DNA from: Parachlorella kessleri
Taxonomy: Eukaryota; Chlorophyta; Trebouxiophyceae; Chlorellales; Chlorellaceae
DNA length: 21,191 nt
Direction: 5' to 3'
Assembly (NCBI GenBank): GCA_001598975.1
Contig: BBXU01000844.1
Location: forward strand, 1 to 21,191
Made by a program: the position numbers and the translations under genes. Positions 9,420 through 18,301 of the stretch are shown piece by piece. The notes below the pieces were generated by a model. The model saw nothing but the letters and a program-made list of their open reading frames with translations, had not been told where the DNA came from and did no database searches. The number at the start of each line of letters is the position of its first letter. Position 1 is the stretch's first letter.

Positions 9420-12400
9420 ATGCTGGAAGCCACCCAAGCTGCCACCGACCGCACTCGGCGGTGCAGAGCCTTCATGGCAGCCCTGGTGGTCCTGGCGCTG
9501 CCCACCCTTCTCTGGCCCTCAAGCAGGGGGGCCTCCACCGCCACGCCAACACTTGCTCCCGGCCGGACGCTCAGGTACTTGGGGGAGCACCGTGCCGGGA
9601 TGCCTGCTCTCTCTACCTTCTTGCCAGGCGAGGAAGCTTTGTGCCCGGTCCACGATCAGCCAGTTGTGTTGCCAGCCCCTCCTCCTGTCTGGTGTACAAG
9701 ACCGCTCTCTCCAAGTGTACTTGCTGATAAGGTGTGTTCTCGGCGCTGCACTGCAGGCAGTCACCGGAGGGTGACGCTTCCCCTCCGCCCACCCAGGGCC
9801 CACCCCTGTTCGTCAGCTATGCAGCCGCCGGCGGGGCGGCCAACCAGTTATACGGCCACATCAATGCCCTGGCGGTCGGCCTCAATCTGACGAGGGCCGG
9901 CCTCAACATCACGCTTGTGACCAACTCAGCGCAGAGCCGCAAGAACAGCACGCTGTTCCGTGACGCCCTTACACAGTATGACCAGCAGCCCTTGGACAGC
10001 ATGGTGGATTGGGCCAGGATGCAGGTCTACTGGGAGCCACGGGGGCTGAGATTACAGCGGGTGAGAGCTGGAGCGGTGGCCCGGAAGTATAGGGAGATCT
10101 ACCTAGTGCTCCAGGTCCCTGGCTGTCTGTGGTTGAATCTCCCTGTCCACATCCCCTACCACCCCCCACGGAACTTATGCTTTATAGTGGTGTGTGAGGG
10201 GTGGAGTGACCAGCGGGGAGGCCACTATGCGGACTAGCCAGGCGAAGGCTAGTCCGTGTGGAATGGGGTGCGACTGCTGTGTGGGTGGTGTGCGCTGGAA
10301 GCCTCCAGTCGGCTTGCAGCTGCAGGTAGGCCTGTTTCTCCTGGTGAAACTGAGCAGCTGGGCCTGTGCGAGAGCCGATTGGTGGACAGCTACAACTCCA
10401 CTGCTTAAGACCGTCACATGGCATTGCATCAGCTGCCGTGTGCCTTGCAGGCAGCCAACACCAGCCAGTGCGTGTACCGGGACCTGGTGAACTACAAACA
10501 CCGCATGAATATCACCCAGATGGACCACTACCCGGCGCCGCTGGCGTTTTCTATGCTCAGAGAGGCGGTGGAGAATGGGACCACGGGGCCCGTCACCCCA
10601 CCCTGCGTCCACCTGTTCCTGGGGAACCCCATCGTGCTGCTGAACCACCCAAGGCGAGTGGAGACCGGAATGGCTGTCACAGGGACGGCTGTCCTGGGGA
10701 GGTGTCCAGGGAGTTGCTGCGTCTGCACTCCCTGGCCTCTGGGATGCCTGTCTAGCCCCTCCTTTGGACAGTCGCAGGGTGTGGCAGCTGCGCATGTCAT
10801 ATATATTGTGTTTTATGTCCTGAGGGGCAGGTCCACCACCTTGGTGACCAGACAGAGCTGGCCGGGGCGCGCTGTTGCTGGCTGCCAGGCACGCTCTTCA
10901 ACGTGCCGGCGATGCCGGCCGGCGGTGCACTGTAGCAGGTCAACGAACACTGCCTTGACACTGCCTTGCCAAAAAACGTTCTGGCACTGCCTGCCCGCAC
11001 TGCGCGACCCCCAACAAACTCACACCATGCAAGGCATGTCCGTCCCGCTGCAGTGCTTCGATAATTAGCTCTAGCCCTCTTCTAAGGCCTCGACTCTAGC
11101 ATTGCTCCCTCTATGCACCCCTGCCTGCAGTTCCTGGCCCTACCAGCTGCCCGCTGTGCACGGCCTGTTCTTCCCGCCAGATGTGCAGCAGGCGGCCGAT
11201 GAGGTGCTCAGCGCGATGACAGGCCTGGGCCATCCCTCCTTCTTTGGCCTGCACCTTCGCTTGGAGGATGACTACATCAAATACGCGGGTCTGCTCAAGG
11301 GCAAGAGCCCCCTGTCCAAACAGGTGGGTGGCCTGTCAGAGCTGTTCGTCAAGCTCGTGTCGGACCGGAGAACTGGTCAGGAAGCAAGTGGGCCGATGGA
11401 AGGAAGGAGCACCTGCTGTGCTATGAACCGAGCTAGTTTGAATGCAGCATGAGCATGCCACCTGCCTTTGCTGGTTGTACACTCTAGCGTACTGCGAGGC
11501 GTGCCGACAACAAGCTCGGCAGTGGTTTGCTGCCAAACCCAGATGCCTGGCTGGCACTCCACTCCAGCGAGCCGTCTGCGGGGTAGACAAATGCATGGCC
11601 AGCACATGTAACAGTGCATGTGAAGTACATGTATGTGCCCAGCTTGTCGTTCAAGGGCTGCTGCCTGTGCCGGACGAGCTACACTGTCCGCAGGGGCATC
11701 CCTGGAGCATGCAGGGAGTATGCCAGCCCCCTCAGCCCTGCTGCCGCGCGCTTTGCCTGCTGCCTGCAGGACCCGCTTGGGGAATATATACGGACCATGA
11801 AGGCGGCCAACTTCACACAGTCTGCCCCCGTGTATGTGGCATCTGGTCTCTTCATCTCCAAGCCTCCCGCAGGTACCCATGTTGCTTCTTGGCGTCCCCA
11901 GAGGAGGGCCGTGCCAATGACTGTGAATCATCACTGTGTGCTATGGGAGTAGCGGCAAGGGCCAGGGGCTGTGAAAGAGGGGCCTGGGCGGGAAAATAGC
12001 ATGCTGAGTCCTGCCCATGTGACAAGTGACGAGTTGGCCTGGCTAGCATGATGCACTCTCTGCTCAAATCGTGGGCTTGCCTTCTGCAGAGATCAAGGCC
12101 CTGGAAGACAGGCTCCGGGCAGAGGGGGTGCTTGGCACCATGCTGCACAAGCAGCAGCTGTTAGAGCCCACCCGTCTAGCAGGCAAGTTGCAGTCGAGTA
12201 CCCTGCCCCGGCTGCACCCTTGTGCTGCTCTGTTAGGCTCATTGAATAGGACATTGGTTGGTGGTGGTTAGGCTCATTGAATAGGACATTGGTTGGTGGT
12301 GGTTAGGCTCATTGAATAGAACATTGGTTGGTGGTGGTTAGGCTCATTAAATAGGACATTGGTTGGTGGTGGTTAGGCTCATTGAATAGGACATTGGTTG

Positions 12401-12942
12401 GTGGTGGTTAGGCTCATTGAATAGAACATTGGTTGGTGGTGGTTAGGCTCATTAAATAGGACATTGGTTGGTGGTGGTTAGGCTCATTGAATAGGACATT
12501 GGTTGGTGGTGCTGTTAGGAGTTTGCCCTACCAAGTACTGCACAACAGCAGGGTGAGTCAGGCCGCGCCCTGGCATGTCATGCACAGCAGTCGCTCCAGC
12601 ACCATGTCCACACGACGCTGTGTACTCACCAAAGTGAAGCTAAGCCTACGAAGAAGGATGTTGACGGATCCTACTTGTGCTTCTGGTGCAGGCTTTCACA
12701 CTGAGCAGCTGGCGCTGATAGACCTACTAGTCATGCTCAAGGCCCAGGTGCTCGTGGGTGATGACGCCAGCTCCTTCTCGGCATTTGCCAGGGAGTATCG
12801 GGCGATGCAGGGGATCCCCAAGGGAACCTACTTCTCGGTGGCGGAGTATCCGCTACCCAGCCCATGCAGGGAGGACGAAAAGTGTGAGGACATAAACCAG
12901 TATTCCTTCTGCCCCCCGGCCGGCGCATGTGCTCTGGCCTAG
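9420..12942 (+). CDS. O-fucosyltransferase family protein (type II membrane), complete, 7 exons
   Basis: Probable Golgi/ER glycosyltransferase of the GDP-fucose O-fucosyltransferase superfamily, transferring fucose to protein or polysaccharide acceptors. Exons: 9420-9574, 9757-10060, 10451-10701, 11131-11323, 11770-11872, 12090-12173, 12692-12942, giving 446 residues. The N-terminus has Arg residues then a hydrophobic anchor (AFMAALVVLALPTLLW, about 18-33), as in type II enzymes. The stem is short, then FVSYAAAGGAANQLYGHINALAVGLNLT (split by my line) matches the family's first motif (GxxNQ...NALA). FFGLHLRLEDD (HLR at 278-280) matches the conserved HLRxExD donor-binding segment. The exon 7 stretch LIDLLVMLKAQVLVGDDASS, then SFSAF and EYR, is the C-terminal nucleotide-sugar motif. 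Seven N-X-S/T sequons fit a luminal catalytic domain. The end of exon 6 is uncertain: donor GTCTAG after 12173 or GTACCC after 12197, both in frame (446 or 454 residues). Acceptor specificity cannot be inferred. TGTAA at 13009 marks the 3' end. Confidence 0.85.
12233..12512 (+). repeat. 35-bp minisatellite, 8 copies, with 105-bp higher-order pattern
   Basis: Eight head-to-tail units start at 12233, 12268, 12303, 12338, 12373, 12408, 12443 and 12478, in intron 6 of the O-fucosyltransferase-like gene. The core of each is TTAGGCTCATT(G/A)AATAG(G/A), then ACATTGGTTGGTGGTGG. Variants are A (GAATAGG), B (GAATAGA) and C (AAATAGG), in the order A-A-B-C-A-B-C-A. The three-unit block ABC is thus itself duplicated (105-bp higher-order repeat). 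Each unit carries a TAG, so it cannot be coding in one frame. The units are G/T-rich on the transcribed sense strand. Confidence 0.97.
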
Positions 12943-14350
12943 GGGTTTCCGCCTCTGCTGGGCATCCCAGCTGGTGGCATGCAGATTTGATTTGCGGAGG
13001 TGACCGCCTGTAATTTGTCATTGGCCAACCACTGCCTCCACCTCCCAAAGGAGTGCACCAAGTAATGTCGTTGTTTTAGGTGCCTTATTGGGCACCAGTT
13101 ACTGTTTGTGCAATAGCACTGATGATAGATGCAATAGCAGCCATTTAGGGCTGCAGGGCTGGTCTGATATCATCGGCAGGCCTATTGGATGGCTGGGCTG
13201 TGAGAGGCGAAAACCTGGAAGTTGATGTGGGACTGTTTTGCGCAATTTCGATACAGTTTCATGCAGCAGTAGGGGCATAGAGGTGCATGTTGCTGTTTTG
13301 TTGATGGTGGCAGGCATGCGAATTGTGGAGAGGTAGGATTGTAGGACAATGCTGACAGGGGCTAGATGCAGTAGTGCTCTGGGCCTTGCCCGAGTTTTGT
13401 TTTTGGGGCATTGCTAGCTAGGTAGCCGCATGGTGTACTGTCCTGTGTAGTCTGTTCTAGTAGGTGCGTATGCAGTGCCCGCCATGATCTGGGAGGGCGT
13501 GGCATGGTTTCTTCGAGTGCCTCGTATCCCTGCTGGAAAGAGTGTGAAGCTGGTTGTCTTCCCTGCTGAATGAGGTTGAGGCTGCTGTTTTCTCGTGGGT
13601 GATCATGGGGAAAGCAACGCAGACCTCTTTCAACCTTTAGTGTGCCTATGTACATGTGACGCTTGGGTTCCGGATGGTTTGCATTGACACCTGCCACCAC
13701 CGTTGTGCGGCATGCCATCAAACTGCTACTTGTCCACCTGCCAACCTGCCTCCCTCGCCCCTGTTCCATGCTATTGATTAGGAGATCTGCGTCGGTTCCC
13801 TGGATGCCATGCTGCTTGGCTTGGCCAATGCACTTGGAGTTCATTGTGTCGCTCCTGGTGAGCATCGTGCCACCCTAGGATTGATGTCACAGTTGTCGTT
13901 CGGGCTCGTGGCAGGCCATAGGCCTGCCCTTGGCTCCCTAGCACAGTTGATCTCGACATACGGTTGCCACAAGGAACGGGTCAAAGTGGAACGGCAGCCA
14001 AAGGAGCGCATGCCCGGGGGGCTTCTGATTGGCACTAGATTAGTCACCGAGGTCAACTGCCACATGTATTGCAGGGCCAAGGATGTACCAGCCCAGCCGG
14101 GTGTCATTTGGGCTTCGCAACCAAATCCTTCCCAAACTTGCCGCTGGTACGCCTAGCAGTACGCTGGGTGTACAGCCTCTCCCAGCTGCCGGACACCTTG
14201 CCAATGGTCTGCCTTGGCTTACCAATCCCGACAGCTAACACTGACTGCCACCAACTCAAACACCTCACCTTGGGCATAGCCAGCAAGTCGTGGGAATGGC
14301 ATGCGCAGGGGAGCACACAGCAGGCCTGCCGGAGGACCTCATGTGCCTCC
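12943..14350. other. Convergent 3' flanks, no gene recognised
   Basis: 1,408 bases between two converging genes. Apart from the TGTAA at 13009 I see no coding exon with family motifs on either strand. Open frames here (for example 13362-13865 minus, 13841-14107 minus, 14069-14488 plus) read as random composition. No TGTAA was found on the minus strand just downstream of the SET gene stop at 14351, so that gene's poly(A) site is undefined. Confidence 0.6.
13009..13013 (+). terminator. TGTAA polyadenylation signal of the O-fucosyltransferase-like gene
   Basis: TGTAA is the usual chlorophycean poly(A) signal. This copy lies 67 bases after the stop codon at 12940-12942, a normal though short 3' UTR distance. 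Confidence 0.6.
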
Positions 14351-16980
14351 CTACTCCCTTTGCCCTTGGAGGCGCAATGCAGCCTTGAGCGCTGCCCTCT
14401 TCCTCAGCCGGAACTCAACTGCGGTGCGCATGGACGCCGTCATGGTGCTGCCCTCTGCTGCCAACAACTCAGCATCCTCGTCGCATGAGGCGGGGTAGGT
14501 GGCCAGCATATTCTTGCAGTGGTTGCGCAGGAAGTCCAGTGGGTCCGGCCCCGGCTGGCCTTTGGGTTTGCCAGGAAAGTGGCGGTCTGGGTAGGCTTCA
14601 GCCACAAGTGAGGCCGCACGTAGGAGTGAGGGGTGGAAGCGCCCACTGGGCTCCACGCCAAGCCTGCTTTGCAAGCATAGTAAGGGTGTCGAGAGGAGTG
14701 GAGACTGTTGTGCTGCCTGCACAGGTCAGTCAGTGAGATGTCCGGTAAGCAGCGCTACGCTGTATGGTCACCCCTTGTACCTCATGCCACTTCAGAGCCT
14801 GAAAACAGGCAGCCATCCATGGGGCGGTTTGCATGCAGAAACGCCCCAAAACAGGCAGCCATCCATGGGGCGGTTTGCATGCAGAAACGCCCCACTCGCC
14901 AGGACCTCGACTCACAAGGCACGCACCGCATGTGCTTACCCAAGCTGATCTTTTAAGAGCATCTGCAGCAGCCCCCCCATTGCCAGCTCGACCAGAAGCA
15001 CGTTCGCTGCTGAGAAGACGGCGCCTGGGTTGTCCACAAGGTGTCGCACTTCCTTATAATCAAGGCCCTGCTTGTTCGACGCCGCCTCCCCCACAGCGAG
15101 GGACAGAAGGACCTGGTGGTGGTACCGCTCCACCAAGTGCTGCAGGTTGCGGAACAGGCGATTGCCAGCCGGTTGGGGCGGGAGGTACCCGTAGACGGCG
15201 AGGTAATCCTCATCGGAGCGATTGCTGGCAATGTATTCAATGGTTACCTCCTCCCCTGGCCTGCATACGGCCACCCAAGTACACTCGCCTGGCTGTCAGT
15301 GTGAAGCCGCTCCAGTCCTTAACCTGCTGCACCTTGTGGAACTGGGCAGCAGGTGCTTGCTTGCATGCATTAGGGGGCTGCTCCGCAAGCAATATAGGGC
15401 TCCAGGGACTTGTAGGAGGCGTGAATGGACATCCACAGCGTAGGTTCAATGGTGCTTCCTGGCCCCCACCTGATGTTGCGGAGTGCCACAAGTCTGAATT
15501 TGAAGGAATCGTCTTTATGGCTGGGCTCAGGGTCCAGCCTCATACAGGCGTTTGGATTGGCCGAGTGGTTCACAAAGTCGATGCCTGGAACCACGGCCGC
15601 TGCGTCACTTAACGCGTTCCCCAGTTGGAAGCTCCGAGTCATTACAATCGAGCGAGCCCAGGCCATCTCGTCCCAGGAGTAGATACTTTGGGCCGGCAGC
15701 AGCAAAAATGAAGAGCAAAGGTCATCGCGAGTCTGCCTAACTTCTGCTGGCAGTGTTTTGGCATTGACAGCGGGATGAAAAAGTCAAAAATCTGCTGCAA
15801 GGCCAGTATTGGGAGTCACACACAGGTCCAGCGCCTAACCACAGTTGCTCATAGCATCCAGGGCCCCAGGGCAGGCCCACCTCATCACCCACCTGGCACG
15901 CTCTGTCGAGCTTGTCTCTCTGACCAAGGCACTCGGGCACCAGGACTTCCTCGTCATGCGTCGCTGCAAGCTCCTCTAAGCTCCAGAGAAACGGTGCGGG
16001 CACCGAATTCGGCAAGGCACGCAGCCAAGGCAGCAGTCGCTGCTCCTCTCGCCGCTGCAGAAGCTGCACCGCCGCAGCTGCCTTCGCAGCCGCAAAGCCT
16101 GCATTCTGCAAGTCCAAACCCTGCTTGTTGCCGGTTGCAAGCTTGTAAGTCTTGCAGGTAGGCAGGTACGAGTCCAGGTTGGCTGCGCTGCCATCTGCAC
16201 TTGCATCTACAGCGTGCCCACCTGACACACTTTGACCCTGCCAAGAGTTACGCTGCTGAGCCCCAAAGCCATCCTTGCTGTACCTCTTCTAATGCGTATG
16301 CCAGGATGCTGAGCTCGCGCGGCACCTCCAGGACCATGTCGCCCTCACTGATGCCTTCAGCAGCCACAAGGCCATGCAGGCCGGGCGACACCTCATGCCG
16401 ACGCACATGGAGGCGGCCATGTGCACTGCATGCTGCCGCCAGCCACTGATCCACTGGGCTGGTAAGCTCGCTTACACTACCCTGCAATGCAATAGCTGGG
16501 ATTGTTGCCAGATGGCATAGAGCACTTTGAGCAGCGCTCCCAAAGCAGGTTAGCACAAAGTGTATTGTAGGGCCGCTATGGCACCACAATTGCTCCGCAG
16601 AATGGATGGTGGCCGCTGTGGACCATGTACGTGAATCAGCCGCCCTCAGAACCGCTCAACTGACCTTAACCAAACGAAGAATAGAAGAGCCTGTTCGCAC
16701 TACCTGCCACTCGTACTGGTAATAAAAAGAAGAAACATACCAATCCGTACACCGGTGGCTTGTTGGTTGTGGCCGCCTTGCCACTGCCCTTATTGCTCTT
16801 TCTAGTCTTGCGCCGTTCCCCTCCTGCTGGTGTGGGGCCACCAAAGCCCAGCCCTGACCCAGGCTGTGGGTTTGGCTGGCTTTGCTGTTTTTTCCGCGGT
16901 CCACCTGAGACTAGCAGGGACAGACGGCGCCCCGTCCCTAAGCTAGGCACTGCAGGAACTAGGCAACAACCCAAGCTCAT
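14351..16980 (-). CDS. SET-domain protein-lysine methyltransferase (RuBisCO LSMT/SETD-like), complete, 6 exons
   Basis: Probable protein-lysine N-methyltransferase using S-adenosylmethionine. Exons: 16741-16980, 16284-16481, 15893-16237, 15470-15732, 14940-15260, 14351-14663, giving 559 residues. Exon 1 (residues 1-80) has a hydroxylated/basic start (MSLGCCLVPAVPSLGTGRR) and a Lys/Gly/Pro-rich stretch, suggesting a plastid transit peptide. The SET fold opens with GLHGLVAAEGISEGDMVLEV (about 114-133). The inserted iSET region (147-261) has the LSMT-type LPWLRALPNSVPAPFLWSLE. Exon 4 gives YSWDEMAWARSIVMTRSF and the SAM-binding GIDFVNHSANPNAC (NHSxNPN 316-322). Exon 5 gives PGEEVTIEY with the expected catalytic Tyr358, then YLAVYGYLP. 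The helical C-terminal part (about 380-559) would be the substrate-binding domain but is weakly recognisable. Intron 2 is only 46 bases. The exon 6 acceptor (start 14663) is the least certain join. Substrate is unknown: RuBisCO, fructose-bisphosphate aldolase or another protein. Lies downstream of the protease gene on the same strand, with no sign of shared transcription. Confidence 0.9.
14802..14893. repeat. Perfect 46-bp tandem duplication with internal hairpin
   Basis: Two identical units (14802-14847 and 14848-14893) in intron 5 of the SET gene. Each contains the inverted repeat GGGGCG(G)TTT ... AAACGCCCC around GCATGCAG, so each can fold into a stem of about nine pairs with one bulge. 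The lack of divergence suggests a recent duplication. Confidence 0.95.
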
Positions 16981-18301
16981 ATTTGCAGCTATACAACCGT
17001 AACAGATGATTGCTCCTGATCTGGTATGAGCGTTTTGCGGCGGTCAAAACAGCAATGTCACTGAGCGCTACCACTGGTTATCGAAGTTGATTGTTGATGA
17101 ATCGTAAACTTGAGTACTCCATCAGGATGTGCACTAGTTGGCAAAGCATGCAAAGCACTGCGCCCTGTCACCCAGTCGTTGACTGACTGACTGACATATA
17201 TTAGCATGGGTGGCAGGTAGTGTAGACAGGGAGAGAGAGCTGAGCGGGACTGACAGGGCTGGATGCAGAATGTGCCTGAGTTAGTGCCTTAGTGCTGATG
17301 CAGTATTTCTTTCCCCTTATATGCTTCTTATTTGTGCAGTAGAGTCACAAACCCTCCTTGTGATATAGAAATCTGTGGGCTTGTTGCTTTCGCGACCCAG
17401 AATACGCTGCCATACTGCTGACACAGCCTGTTAAACTCGGATGAAAGACAAGAAAGCGCCAACTTCGCAGCTGGAAGTCCAAAAACAACCATATTGAGCA
17501 ACCTACTGTCCTACGATGCCCAGGAAGTTGTGGCCGAGGACAGGGAGGAACACATACAAGGACAAAGAGACAGGCACCCAAGCAGGGAACGAGCACTAAC
17601 AAACAACGTGGCGGTCCAGCAATCAAGACTTCAAGGCTAGCTTAGCCTCGCAAGTGCCCACTGCGCACAACGACGGGACACACCCACGTGCGACGCTGTG
17701 CGGTTCATCACCAACGCCAAAACCTTCCCAGCGGCATCATCTGGCATTGGGCAGGCGTGGGATGTGACAAATACCTTAAGTGCTAGGCAGCCCCCGTGCA
17801 GTAGCCACGAAGCGTCGCCGCAAGTAAGTCAGTCTATACTGCCAGAACTTCTTGGCAGCACCTGCCCCAAAAGCGACCTGGCAGCACTTGCAAAAATGCC
17901 AGGCAAAGCAATACATACAGGTGACGCCCAGAGACCGTCAACCAACAAACAGTGTGCTCAAGTGCAGGCCAACAATGCCGGTATCGGCGCCTGTAGCAAC
18001 AAGTATGTGCCGAAGAGACAGCTCTAGCCGGAAGCCACAAGGCTGCGACTCCCAAGCCAGGCAAAACAGAGCACAACATAAGCAGCAGCGCAGAATGAAG
18101 GCCAGCTGGCCCCTCCCCGCGGCCCCCGGCTGAGCTGCAAGACAACTGGGCTTCCAGCAAACGGCCACCAAGCCGTATCGCCAGCCACCCACCCTGGCAG
18201 TTACAGCACTACATGCACACAGGCTGAGCTGCCATTCCACTGGCTGAAATGACGAAGCAGCTGCGCTCTGAGCATCACTGCAGGAGCACCTTCAACCAAA
18301 A
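16981..18301. other. Intergenic region, promoter side of the SET gene, no gene recognised
   Basis: 1,321 bases between the SET gene start (minus, 16980) and the protease stop (minus, 18302). It should include the SET gene promoter and 5' UTR and the protease 3' UTR. A short (GACT)n run lies at 17180-17194, followed by ACATATATTA. No coding motif was recognised on either strand. Confidence 0.6.
18201..18205 (-). terminator. TGTAA polyadenylation signal of the ubiquitin protease gene
   Basis: TTACA on plus is TGTAA on minus, 97 bases downstream of the TGA stop at 18302-18304. The position fits the usual chlorophycean signal. Confidence 0.55.

Noticed and set aside
12233..12512. CRISPR-like array
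   Set aside because: The 35-bp units are directly adjacent with no unique spacers, in an intron of a eukaryotic gene; it is a minisatellite.
13362..13865. 167-codon minus-strand open frame in the convergent intergenic region
   Set aside because: Composition looks random and no domain motif is visible; chance open frames of this size are expected in GC-rich DNA.
17345..18160. Hydrophobic minus-strand open frames between the SET and protease genes
   Set aside because: Cys/Leu/Arg-rich runs typical of reading GC-rich noncoding DNA; no start context, splice partner or motif.
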